In this document: piece by piece, positions 18,074 through 26,768 of the stretch
Numbering within the stretch: position 1 is the first letter of the stretch
Layout: each line of letters begins with the position of its first letter
Source: QKTW01 sp052161885
GTDB lineage: Bacteria > Bacteroidota > Bacteroidia > Chitinophagales > Chitinophagaceae
Assembly (NCBI GenBank): GCA_052161885.1
Contig: CP197396.1
Span: forward strand, 868,001-932,000
Reading direction: 5' to 3'
Length of the DNA stretch: 64,000 nt
Notes under the pieces: model-generated
Seen by the model: the letters and a program-made list of their open reading frames with translations, nothing else
What the model was told of the DNA's origin: nothing
Database searches by the model: none
Made by a program: the position numbers and the translations under genes

Positions 18074-18478
18074 AATAAAATGGTGCCGGAAGGAAATACA
18101 TAAGGGTAAAACTGATTCTACCTACAAGATACGACTTTTATTTTTTAAATGTGTGAAATAGTTATTCGTATGTTTTTCATATCGTGTTACTGGTCAATGT
18201 GATAAAAAACTATTGCTTTTCTGCGTATTCCTCCTGCATCTTGTTTAAGACAGGCAGATTCCCTCTTTAATCAAATATTATTTTCATTCGAAAATTTATT
18301 TTCTTTACGAAAATTAAAATTTGCGATAACCCGTTGTATACAATACGAGTATGGCTTTTTTTGTTTTTCGAAATGAGTGAATATTTTCTTTTTGATTTTT
18401 ATGTCAAGCGTTCACATCAGATATACAGCATTTTATATAGTAAAATTATATTAAAATATTTTAATAGATTATCATATT
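18074..18478. other. Long AT-rich intergenic region
   Basis: About 400 bases between divergent genes contain no convincing open frame. The sequence is very AT-rich, especially 18280-18480, and probably holds the promoters of both flanking genes. The only clear element found is the -7 box at its right end (18479-18486). Confidence 0.6.
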
Positions 18479-18486
18479 TACATTTG
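18479..18486 (+). promoter_or_regulatory. Bacteroidota -7 element upstream of the EEP-family gene
   Basis: TACATTTG matches TAnnTTTG exactly and lies 33 bases before the ATG at 18520. I see no TTG at the expected -33 spacing. Confidence 0.5.
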
Positions 18487-18519
18487 TTTCAAATAAAATA
18501 AATTCAAATACATATTATA

Positions 18520-19773
18520 ATGAAGTATATTTTTACGGCTGCTTTTTTACTGTTATTTACCGGGTTATATGCACAGCAGGATACGATCAGGATTATGCAA
18601 TACAACCTGCTTAATTATGGTAATTCAGCAAATCCTGTCGCCTTTAAAAATCCGCGCCTGTCAACAATTGTACAGTTCATTCACCCGGATATTTTTGGTG
18701 CTAACGAAATCCGTAACGATTCTACCCTGCCTGGAAAGCTGAGGGACAGTGTGCTTGGCAGCAACTGGGACCACGCTGCTTATATAAATACCAATAATGA
18801 AACGCAGATCAATATGCTGTTCTGGAATAAAGCCAGGTTCGGATTCCGCGGCCAGGTGAGTATATGCCAGAACCTGCGTGATATCATTGCTTACCAGTTA
18901 TATTATAAAGACACTTTTTCGCAGACACACGATACTATTGCCTTTACGGTGATTGTAGCGCACCTTAAAGCCAGTAATACTTCTCCCGATGCTGCCGACC
19001 GCGCTGCAGAGACGGCATTGGTCCGCGATTACCTTGATAGCCTGCATCACGGCGGGAATTATATTTTTATGGGTGATCTCAATCTCTACAAAAGTTCAGA
19101 ACTCGCCTATCAGAACCTTGTTTCCAACCCGGACATGAGCGCGAGACTATATGATCCCATTAGCAGGCCCGGCAACTGGAACGGCGGCGCTGCTTTTACC
19201 GATATACATACACAGGCTACGCGCACAGCGGCATTGAGCGATGGCGGCGTTACCGGCGGCCTTGATGACCGTTTTGATCATATAATGGTGTCGCAGTACA
19301 TTATGGAAGATTCTGCCGGCATGCAGTACCTGGCAGGTTCTTATCATACTGCCGGCCAGGATGGGCAGCACCTGAACAAAGCCCTGACCGATCTGCCAAC
19401 CAACACAGCAGCCCCGGCCAATGTGATACAGGCGCTGTATGAGATGAGCGATCATCTACCGGTATATGCCAGCTTTGCTATGAAGCCTTTCAGCAGGCAT
19501 ACCAGTGTTGAAAATATTGCGGTACGCGCATTGCAGATCGGCGTGCAAAATCCTGTCTCACATAGTCTTCATTTGTTTGTGCCTGCTGCGCTCAATGCTC
19601 GTGAGGTTTATTTACAGCTTTATAATACTGTCGGACAAAGAGTGATGGCACAGTCTGTAGCACTTTCTGGCGCGGAAATGATGTTGCCTTTGACAGATAT
19701 GCCTCCCGGTATGTATATTTTGCAACTGCAGTCTGGCAGTAACGTACAATTCAATAAGCTGATCGTAGAATAA
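18520..19773 (+). CDS. Secreted endonuclease/exonuclease/phosphatase-family protein with T9SS sorting domain
   Basis: A 417-residue protein with signal peptide MKYIFTAAFLLLFTGLYAQ. The EEP fold (DNase I/sphingomyelinase-like) covers about residues 22-320. Visible marks are MQYNLLNYG, a metal-binding Glu in DIFGANEIRND, YIFMGDLNLYKSSE (Asp/Asn of the active site) and the terminal MSDHLPVYASF with the catalytic His. The last 80 residues form a Por-like C-terminal domain (LYNTVGQRVMAQS ... MPPGMYILQLQSG), so T9SS export is likely. It may act as a nuclease or phosphodiesterase outside the cell; the substrate cannot be decided from sequence. Confidence 0.87.
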   Translation: MKYIFTAAFLLLFTGLYAQQDTIRIMQYNLLNYGNSANPVAFKNPRLSTIVQFIHPDIFGANEIRNDSTLPGKLRDSVLGSNWDHAAYINTNNETQINMLFWNKARFGFRGQVSICQNLRDIIAYQLYYKDTFSQTHDTIAFTVIVAHLKASNTSPDAADRAAETALVRDYLDSLHHGGNYIFMGDLNLYKSSELAYQNLVSNPDMSARLYDPISRPGNWNGGAAFTDIHTQATRTAALSDGGVTGGLDDRFDHIMVSQYIMEDSAGMQYLAGSYHTAGQDGQHLNKALTDLPTNTAAPANVIQALYEMSDHLPVYASFAMKPFSRHTSVENIAVRALQIGVQNPVSHSLHLFVPAALNAREVYLQLYNTVGQRVMAQSVALSGAEMMLPLTDMPPGMYILQLQSGSNVQFNKLIVE

Positions 19774-19835
19774 TGGCACTGTAAATATCTGGTAATCTGG
19801 CGGGAACTGTATGAGCGGAAAGGCCGGGTTTTGTC

Positions 19836-21038
19836 TTACGGATTATAAACGTATGCTACCTGGTAATTTTCCCTGCGCAATTCCGGAGACACCTGTCCTA
19901 TGCGCAGGTCTTCGGCCTGTGGTGTTGGCTCGCATACAGAATATTTAACGCCGTTGTATTCTATTGTTTTGCCGGATGGCTTGTCGAACCGTACGGCAAT
20001 GGTAATATGCGTAGGATATAACAGGGCGATCATAGGCAGGTTGTAAATTTCCTTTACAAGATAGAAGAACAGTGCAGCCCTGTCATCGCAGTCGCTGTAT
20101 TGGTATAACAGTGTCTGCTCCGGTGACATGCGTTTTTCTTTCCCGAAATTATCGAGGTCGTTTTCATACAGGAATGCGTTGCGTGTGAAGCGCATCAGGT
20201 AATCAACGCCTTTTCGCTGAGACATGCCGGCCAGTGTATTGCGCAGCATGGGTATCAGGGAGCTGTATGTTTCTTTGCTCAGCGGTATATTAAAATATGA
20301 CGCATAATCCACTACGGGGTAATTGGCAAAAATGGCCTGTACCTGCGGGTTTACAAGCACTTTAAAATGATAGGCCTTATTGTGGTAGCTGAACTCAATG
20401 TTTTTTTCCTGGTAGTCCGAAGGATTGAAGTCGGGCATCTGGGTCACTTTGTAAGAAAAAGAAGTTGTAATGCCTGTGTTTCCTGTTTCAACAATGTGCG
20501 GATCATCGTTTTTATAATCTGCATTTGGGTAGTCATGATAATTCAGGCACACATACTGCCTGTTGTTACGTTTATAATAAGGTATGTCGTAGATATTTTC
20601 ATCGCTCCATACATAGAAAAACAGCTCGTTTTTTTTACCGATCGCAAGTGTGGCATCGTAGCCCGATTTTGAAAGCAGGAACCATTTGTACAGAGTGTAC
20701 CGTTCGTAGTTTTCCATTTTGGGGCTTACCTGCTGCGCTGTTTTGCGGATAAGCTGGTAATAGAGCCAGTCGTTCAGATGATATTGTTCTTTATAAGCCA
20801 GTAAAGCATCTGTTACCGGTTTGTATTTTCCTGCATTTATTGTGTTGTAAAAACTGGTTACGGCCTCTTCAGAGAGCGAATCATGGAAAGGAATCAAAAT
20901 AGAGGGATCAAATTGAAGACTTATGGTGTCTCCGTAAAAATTGAAATGCACGTCGCGAATCGTACCCTGCCCATCCGCATTTATTGCGGCCAGCCAAAGA
21001 AAAATGGCCATCAGTCCGTTGTGCAGCCTCCACTTCAA
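19836..21038 (-). CDS. Exported transglutaminase-like protein
   Basis: About 400 residues. The probable start is TTG at 21038, because MKWRLHNGLMAIFLWLAAINADG then forms a proper signal peptide with a basic n-region. The first ATG, nine codons later, removes every positive charge. The C-terminal part carries a transglutaminase-like core with a probable catalytic Cys in YSDCDDRAALFFYLV and His in YPTHITIAVRF, and a likely third residue in KYSVCEPTP. Similar Bacteroidota proteins are usually annotated as hypothetical with a transglutaminase or peptidase C39-like fold. Substrate unknown. It is downstream of, and on the same strand as, the cytochrome c peroxidase gene. Confidence 0.72.
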   Translation of the reverse strand: MKWRLHNGLMAIFLWLAAINADGQGTIRDVHFNFYGDTISLQFDPSILIPFHDSLSEEAVTSFYNTINAGKYKPVTDALLAYKEQYHLNDWLYYQLIRKTAQQVSPKMENYERYTLYKWFLLSKSGYDATLAIGKKNELFFYVWSDENIYDIPYYKRNNRQYVCLNYHDYPNADYKNDDPHIVETGNTGITTSFSYKVTQMPDFNPSDYQEKNIEFSYHNKAYHFKVLVNPQVQAIFANYPVVDYASYFNIPLSKETYSSLIPMLRNTLAGMSQRKGVDYLMRFTRNAFLYENDLDNFGKEKRMSPEQTLLYQYSDCDDRAALFFYLVKEIYNLPMIALLYPTHITIAVRFDKPSGKTIEYNGVKYSVCEPTPQAEDLRIGQVSPELRRENYQVAYVYNP

Positions 21039-21136
21039 TCTATTGTTCTCTTTACTGTATGGAAGTTACAGAAAGGTAACAATTATTTAATGTTAAGTTT
21101 TTATTCCGGTAACACTGATTGCAATGGAGGTGTGGC

Positions 21137-22930
21137 TCATGCGTCATTCAGCGACCTGATAAAAGCAATCAGCGCCTGCTTTTCCTGTTGTGTAAGGTGC
21201 AGTTTGTCTTCCGGCAAAGTCTGGTTGCGTGTATGCTGCCCCAGCCCGGCTCCGCCGCCTTTGTCGTAAAAATCAATTACCTCGTCCAGTGTACGGAAAA
21301 TGCCGTTGTGCATATAAGGAGCTGTGAGTGCTGCATTCCGTACTGTGGGCGTGTTAAATGCATGTTCCTGCTTACGGATGTGAAGCGGAAAGTACATGCC
21401 CGGGTCACTATCTATGTTGCCCGAAGCGGTGCTTGCAGGCACACCAAGCACTTCTCCTTCCTCACGATCGTATAAAGGAGGGATGGCCCCGTTAAATAAT
21501 GGCATATAGTGACAGGTGCCACATTTGGCTTTGCCCATAAAAAGATTAAATCCGTGTTGCTCTTCTGAGGTAAGCAGGGTCGTATCACCGCGCATAAACC
21601 GGTCGAAACGCGAATTGAGGCGTACCAGCGTACGCACATAAGCTGCAATAGCCTTGCAGATATTGGCTTCTGTAACAGGTGCACGGTCTTTGGGGAATGC
21701 ACGTGTAAAAGCTGGCTGGTAATACGTATTTTGTTTCAGTGCTGCCGTGGCCAGCTTCATATCAGATGCCATTTCGTCACGGTTGGCCAGCACTTCTTTT
21801 ATCTGTGCCTCCAGCGAATGTACCCGGCCGTCAAAAAACAGATCCGGCTGCAATGCGGCATTCAGCAAGGTCGGTGTATTACGTTTCAGGCTGTCTTCTC
21901 TTTGCAGCGAGTGGTTTACACGAAATCCGTCGGTATATGCTTTGGCAGGAAGATGACAACCGACACAGGAGCGTCCTCCGAGTGATAATGTTTTTTCTCT
22001 GAATAATTTTTCGCCCAGTTGCGCTAATGCCGCAGAAGCTACAGTGCAGGAATCTTCGGCAAAAAAGTAAGGATCAAAGGCATTTGTCGCGAGAAAGCTT
22101 ACTGCATTTCGTTTTACTGCACTGCGGCTGTGTACAAAATCTATGTGCTGTTTCTTCTGTTGATTGTGGAGTGCCTGCAGTAAAGGATTATAATAGCTTA
22201 CCAGGAATTTCGCTCTGTTAAAGCTGTTAAAATCCGTATCATTTTCATGCAGCATGGCTTTGCTTCGTGCAAATGACAGCTTCAATTCTGATGTTACGGG
22301 TCCTGCAACGGTAAGTACTTCTTCGGCAGATGCCAGTGTGGTAACTGCTTCAGATAATGATTGCCGCGCTACTGGCGAGTCAAAGCCTGAGATGCCCTTT
22401 GATGCGAGGCGATAGAGGTTTAGTCTTATAGCATCATACACCGAAGGTATTGTGAAATGCAATGTGGCTTCTTCTTCCTGCAGCTTGCCGGTGAGCAGCA
22501 AAAGAAAATCGAGCTGTTTACGCATCCACTCCTTCTGCAGCCCGGGGTTTTCTCCGTAAATATATTCTTCCAGTACCTGCAGGCCTGTAGGCAGTATCAC
22601 TTCATTTACATCGCCCGGTTCGGTTTCCGGAAGTGCAGCTCCGTTTATTCTTTTGGCTACATATGGGTAATGATATTCGATGGCGTATTCCAGGTATTTG
22701 TAATCGGTACGGCATGTGGTGAAGTATATTTTCCGGGTGCTGTCAGTGGCGGTATATAGATTTTCCCTGAAAGTGGCCAGGTCTTCTTTAAACTGTTGCA
22801 AGTGTTTTGCGTAAACAGCTTTTACCTTATCTGACGGTGTCCGTTCTTCTTTGTTGAAAGAAAGCAGCAACATAGCTCCAGCCAGTGTTGTGCATAGCAA
22901 TTGTTTGTTCCGCCACTTTATTATTGCCAT
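21137..22930 (-). CDS. Di-haem cytochrome c peroxidase (MauG/CcpA family) with long N-terminal domain
   Basis: A 597-residue exported protein that begins MAIIKWRNKQLLCTTLAGAMLLLS. Two c-type haem sites are visible: C322-V-G-C-H326 in GGRSCVGCHLPAKAY and C470-G-T-C-H474 in AKCGTCHYMPLF. TPTLLNAALQPDLFFDGR and FNTPTVRNAALTAPYMHNG are classic for the family, which reduces H2O2 or oxidises a protein partner in the periplasm. The first 280 residues form a helical extension not present in the roughly 320-350-residue classical enzymes; such fusions occur in Bacteroidota. A -7 like box (CAAAAGTA on the plus strand, 22966-22973) lies 36 bases upstream. Confidence 0.9.
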   Translation of the reverse strand: MAIIKWRNKQLLCTTLAGAMLLLSFNKEERTPSDKVKAVYAKHLQQFKEDLATFRENLYTATDSTRKIYFTTCRTDYKYLEYAIEYHYPYVAKRINGAALPETEPGDVNEVILPTGLQVLEEYIYGENPGLQKEWMRKQLDFLLLLTGKLQEEEATLHFTIPSVYDAIRLNLYRLASKGISGFDSPVARQSLSEAVTTLASAEEVLTVAGPVTSELKLSFARSKAMLHENDTDFNSFNRAKFLVSYYNPLLQALHNQQKKQHIDFVHSRSAVKRNAVSFLATNAFDPYFFAEDSCTVASAALAQLGEKLFREKTLSLGGRSCVGCHLPAKAYTDGFRVNHSLQREDSLKRNTPTLLNAALQPDLFFDGRVHSLEAQIKEVLANRDEMASDMKLATAALKQNTYYQPAFTRAFPKDRAPVTEANICKAIAAYVRTLVRLNSRFDRFMRGDTTLLTSEEQHGFNLFMGKAKCGTCHYMPLFNGAIPPLYDREEGEVLGVPASTASGNIDSDPGMYFPLHIRKQEHAFNTPTVRNAALTAPYMHNGIFRTLDEVIDFYDKGGGAGLGQHTRNQTLPEDKLHLTQQEKQALIAFIRSLNDA

Positions 22931-22965
22931 AGAAAACTAAATAAGCAGGCTTGCTGCGAAGGGCA

Positions 22966-22973
22966 CAAAAGTA
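22966..22973 (-). promoter_or_regulatory. Bacteroidota -7 element upstream of the cytochrome c peroxidase
   Basis: On the minus strand the box reads TACTTTTG, an exact TAnnTTTG match, 35 bases before the start at 22930. No -33 TTG was found at normal spacing. Confidence 0.45.
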
Positions 22974-23197
22974 AAGGGGTGCGGCATGCGGTACATTAAG
23001 AAATCGCTAAGGATTCTGTGAGACCGGAACTTCATTTCTATATGTTCTCTCACGATAAATGCTTAAATTGAATACAGATATGTGTTGCCTGATCTTGTGC
23101 CGGAACGATTGTTTTACCTGATCATAACACGTTTTTCGCCGGCTCCGGTTTGCTGTGAGCTGCGAAAAAACAATAAATAAATTCATCAGAAACAGAT

Positions 23198-24088
23198 ATG
23201 GCTTTTATAGATTATTACAGCGTGCTTGGAGTAGCTAAAACGGCTTCTACGGATGATATTAAAAAAGCTTACCGTAAACTGGCCCGCAAACATCATCCGG
23301 ACCTGAATCCTGACGATAAGGAAGCGGAGAAGAAGTTTCAGCAGATCAATGAAGCGCATGAGGTGCTGAGCGATCCTGAAAAAAGAAAAAAATATGATGA
23401 ATATGGTGAGAACTGGCGTCATGCCGACCAGTTTGAGCAGGCAAGGCAATCGCAGTCGAGGGCTGGAAATGCAGGTGGCTATGAGTTTTCCGGTGGGTTT
23501 GACAGTGGTGGCTTTTCTGATTTTTTTGAATCGTTGTTCGGGAATCGTGGTGGTGGAAGTGGTGGCAGGTCTTCAGCAATGTTCCGGGGCCAGGATTATA
23601 ATGCGGAGCTTCATATTTCGCTCCGTGATGCCGCACGGACACATCAGCAGACGCTGAACATAAACGGTAAAGAGGTGCGCATTACGGTATATGCAGGTAT
23701 TGCCAACGGGCAGGTAGTAAAACTGAAAGGATATGGCGCTCCCGGTATGAACGGCGGTCCGGTAGGCGATCTCTACATCACATTTGTAATTGGCGAAGAT
23801 CCTGTTTTCAAACGGCTGGACGACGATCTGTATGCAAATATTGACCTCGACCTGTATACTGCTGTGCTCGGTGGAGAAATAACTGTTGATACACTTGATG
23901 GCAAAGTAAAACTGAAAGTGAAGCCGGAAACGCAGAATGGTACAAAAGTGAAGCTGAAAGGCAAAGGCTTTCCTGTATATAAAAAGGATGGCCAGTTTGG
24001 CGACCTGAAGATTACATATTCCATTAAGTTGCCGGTGAATCTTTCCGAACAGCAGAAAGAGCTGTTCCGCCAGTTATCAAAAATGTAA
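23198..24088 (+). CDS. cbpA: CbpA-like DnaJ family co-chaperone
   Basis: A 296-residue Hsp40 of class II type that stimulates DnaK ATPase. The J domain (residues about 1-70) carries KLARKHHPDLNPD with the essential HPD. A Gly/Phe-rich linker (about residues 90-130, FSGGFDSGGFSDFFESLFG) and two DnaJ C-terminal beta domains follow. There is no CxxCxGxG zinc-finger region, which separates it from DnaJ proper. The CbpM gene lies 18 bases downstream, the arrangement known for cbpA-cbpM, supporting the symbol. Confidence 0.93.
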   Translation: MAFIDYYSVLGVAKTASTDDIKKAYRKLARKHHPDLNPDDKEAEKKFQQINEAHEVLSDPEKRKKYDEYGENWRHADQFEQARQSQSRAGNAGGYEFSGGFDSGGFSDFFESLFGNRGGGSGGRSSAMFRGQDYNAELHISLRDAARTHQQTLNINGKEVRITVYAGIANGQVVKLKGYGAPGMNGGPVGDLYITFVIGEDPVFKRLDDDLYANIDLDLYTAVLGGEITVDTLDGKVKLKVKPETQNGTKVKLKGKGFPVYKKDGQFGDLKITYSIKLPVNLSEQQKELFRQLSKM

Positions 24089-24106
24089 ACATAAAAAGTT
24101 GTTTTT

Positions 24107-24406
24107 ATGGACAAAGAACTGATCATTGCCGAAGAATACTGCAGGCAGTATAATGTAGACATTTCCTTTATTGAATCGCTGGAAGATTACGGGCTGATAC
24201 ATATTGAAATTCAGCAGCAGCAACGTGTCATTCCTGTGCAGGAACTGCGGACGCTGGAGCGTTATATACGCCTGCATTACGACCTGGACATAAATATGGA
24301 AGGTCTTGAAGCCATTGCACATCTGTTACAGAAAGTAAAAGACATGCAGCAGGAAATCGCGGCTTTACGCAGCTGGCTGAGTTTGTATGGAGAGGAGGGT
24401 ATCTGA
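24107..24406 (+). CDS. cbpM: Chaperone modulator CbpM
   Basis: A 99-residue MerR-like helical protein that in other bacteria binds the J domain of CbpA and inhibits it. Features include the N-terminal LIIAEEYCRQYNVDISFIESLEDYGLI segment resembling a MerR-type helix-turn-helix, the hydrophobic LRTLERYIRLHYDLDINMEGLEAI core and a C-terminal coiled coil (LLQKVKDMQQEIAALRSWL). It lies directly behind cbpA with an 18-base gap and is almost surely cotranscribed. Confidence 0.85.
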   Translation: MDKELIIAEEYCRQYNVDISFIESLEDYGLIHIEIQQQQRVIPVQELRTLERYIRLHYDLDINMEGLEAIAHLLQKVKDMQQEIAALRSWLSLYGEEGI

Positions 24407-24483
24407 TATCTCCTGCATGGCATAATTATGTTACAGATGTAGGGTAAAAATCCATTACCTGATTCATCTAACATAAAAACACC

Positions 24484-26625
24484 ATGGCTACTACCAGAAA
24501 AAACAAATCATCGCAGCCTGCGGATGATCAGAAATTAAATGACCTGAAGCCTGATACAGAAACAGGTATGGGTGAATTCCTTACCACAGACCAGGGCCTT
24601 AAAATAAACGACGATCAGAATTCCCTGAAAGCCGGGGAACGCGGCGGCTCTCTACTGGAAGATTTTATATTACGGGAGAAAATTACTCATTTTGATCATG
24701 AACGTATCCCGGAACGCATTGTTCATGCCCGCGGATCTGCTGCGCATGGTTACTTCCAGGTTTATAAATCTATGGCAAAATATACAAGGGCCGGTTTTCT
24801 TCAGGACCCTTCTGTCAGGACACCTGTATTTGTACGGTTTTCGACAGTTGCAGGCTTCAGAGGTTCTTCTGATCTTGCGCGGGATGTAAGGGGTTTTGCT
24901 GTAAAATTCTACACACAGGAAGGTAATTATGATCTTGTAGGCAACAATATCCCCGTTTTCTTCATACAGGATGCTATAAAATTTCCAGACTTAATACATG
25001 CTGTAAAGCCGGAACCGCACAATGAAATTCCGCAGGCAGCATCAGCACATGATACTTTCTGGGATTTTATTTCGCTGATGCCCGAATCGATGCATATGAT
25101 CATGTGGGCAATGAGCGACCGGGCTATTCCGCGCAGCCTGCGCATGATGGAAGGGTTTGGCATTCATACATTCCGGTTTATCAATGAAGAGGGAAAAGGA
25201 TGTTTCGTTAAATTTCACTGGAAGCCTCTATTGGGAGTACATTCCGTTGCCTGGGACGAAGCATTGAAAATATCCGGTAAAGATCCTGATTTTCATCGTC
25301 GTGACTTGTGGAACGCAATTGAGAGTGGTAATTTCCCCGAATGGGAATTAGGTGTTCAGATCGTTGATGAGCAGGATGAACATAAATTCCCCTTTGATCT
25401 GCTGGATGCCACAAAACTGATACCGGAAGAAATGGTACCGGTGCAGCGCATTGGTAAAATGGTGCTCAACCGCAATCCGGATAACTTCTTTGCTGAAACA
25501 GAACAGGTAGCTTTCCATCCCGGCCATCTTGTTCCCGGCATAGACTTCACCAATGACCCGCTTCTGCAGGGAAGGCTTTTCTCTTATACCGATACGCAGC
25601 TTTCCAGGCTGGGCAGTCCTAATTTTCATGAAATACCCATTAACAGGCCTGTAGTACCGGTACACAATAACCAGCGCGACGGTCATATGCGTCAACAGAT
25701 CAATAAAGACAAAACAAGTTATAATCCGAACTCGCTCGGAGGTGGCTGTCCCTTCCAGGCAAAGATGAGCGAAGGCGGTTTCACTTCATATACCGAGCGC
25801 GTAGACGGACAAAAGATACGCGGTCGCAGCCAGAGCTTTTTTGATCACTTCAGCCAGGCAACACTTTTCTATAACAGTCAGTCGCAGCCCGAAAAAGAAC
25901 ACCTGATCAGTGCCCTGTGCTTTGAACTGGGGAAAGTGGAAACACTGGCTATAAGAGAACGGATGCTGGGATTGCTTACCCAGGTAGACAAAACACTGAC
26001 AGCAAGAGTGGCCGGGGGATTGGGCATGCAGGTTCCCAAAGCGCCTGAGCAGCCCATGAATCACAGCATTCCGGCGGATGGCGATCCTAAAAAATTTCAG
26101 CCCCGAAAAGCAAAATTGCCAATAGACGTTTCTGAAGCACTGAGCATGGCGAATACAGTTAAGGACACAATTAAGACTCGTATGATAGCCGTGCTGGCCG
26201 CAAATGGCGTTAATGAACGCAGTTTAACCGCAGCAAAGAACGCACTGGAAGCTGCCGGCGCTACGGTTAAAATTATTGCTCCTGTTCCCGGAACAGTTAA
26301 AACAGCCGGTAACAAAGAAATTGCTGCCGATATGAGTTTTCTCACCTCTGCATCTGTATTGTTTGATGCTGTATATATTCCGGGAGGTGCACAAAGCATT
26401 GCTGCATTGATCGCAGAACCTGATGCCATTCATTTTGTAAATGAAGCCTACAGGCATTGCAAGGCTATTGCTGCAGATAAGGATGCGTCTGATTTTGTGA
26501 AAGCAACTTATATTGATGCAGCAGATGAAGGTGTGATCACTGATGGGAATGTTAAATCTTTCATCAGCGCAGTTGCCCTGCATCGTTTATGGGACCGCGA
26601 ACAGCAGCGGAAAGTGCCCGCATAG
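24484..26625 (+). CDS. katE: Large-subunit clade 2 catalase (HPII/KatE type)
   Basis: Haem catalase that splits hydrogen peroxide. At 713 residues it is the large-subunit form. The distal His is in RIVHARGSAAHGYF, the distal Asn in NNIPVFFIQDAIKFPD, and the proximal Tyr in LFSYTDTQLSRLGSPNF. The C-terminal 140 residues carry the extra class I amidotransferase-like domain typical of HPII (MIAVLAANGVNE ... AVYIPGGAQSIAAL). It follows cbpM by 78 bases, but a stress regulon is only an inference. A perfect terminator follows. Confidence 0.95.
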   Translation: MATTRKNKSSQPADDQKLNDLKPDTETGMGEFLTTDQGLKINDDQNSLKAGERGGSLLEDFILREKITHFDHERIPERIVHARGSAAHGYFQVYKSMAKYTRAGFLQDPSVRTPVFVRFSTVAGFRGSSDLARDVRGFAVKFYTQEGNYDLVGNNIPVFFIQDAIKFPDLIHAVKPEPHNEIPQAASAHDTFWDFISLMPESMHMIMWAMSDRAIPRSLRMMEGFGIHTFRFINEEGKGCFVKFHWKPLLGVHSVAWDEALKISGKDPDFHRRDLWNAIESGNFPEWELGVQIVDEQDEHKFPFDLLDATKLIPEEMVPVQRIGKMVLNRNPDNFFAETEQVAFHPGHLVPGIDFTNDPLLQGRLFSYTDTQLSRLGSPNFHEIPINRPVVPVHNNQRDGHMRQQINKDKTSYNPNSLGGGCPFQAKMSEGGFTSYTERVDGQKIRGRSQSFFDHFSQATLFYNSQSQPEKEHLISALCFELGKVETLAIRERMLGLLTQVDKTLTARVAGGLGMQVPKAPEQPMNHSIPADGDPKKFQPRKAKLPIDVSEALSMANTVKDTIKTRMIAVLAANGVNERSLTAAKNALEAAGATVKIIAPVPGTVKTAGNKEIAADMSFLTSASVLFDAVYIPGGAQSIAALIAEPDAIHFVNEAYRHCKAIAADKDASDFVKATYIDAADEGVITDGNVKSFISAVALHRLWDREQQRKVPA

Positions 26626-26688
26626 CATAATAACACAAACGTTTTATTGTGTTATAACTGTATGCCTGCCTCGCACAGATAAGAAAGG

Positions 26689-26719
26689 AAAAGGTCGCTG
26701 ATTTATCAGCGACCTTTTT
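26689..26719 (+). terminator. Rho-independent terminator after katE
   Basis: A perfect 14-bp stem (AAAAGGTCGCTGAT / ATCAGCGACCTTTT) with a two-base loop, followed by T residues. A/T runs on both sides make it suitable for the convergent acyl-CoA dehydrogenase gene too. Confidence 0.88.
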
Positions 26720-26725
26720 ATTGTG

Positions 26726-26757
26726 TGTTATGCTGAGCGTGTAGCCGAAGCATAACA
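26726..26757. repeat. REP-like palindromic repeat (TGCTGAGCG...CGAAGCA family)
   Basis: TGTTATGCT and AGCATAACA form a perfect 9-bp inverted repeat around GAGCGTGTAGCCGA. It belongs to the widespread GTCATGCTGAGCG-type extragenic palindromes; a related copy is at 44964-44988. Confidence 0.6.
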
Positions 26758-26768
26758 GTTAAGTCATA

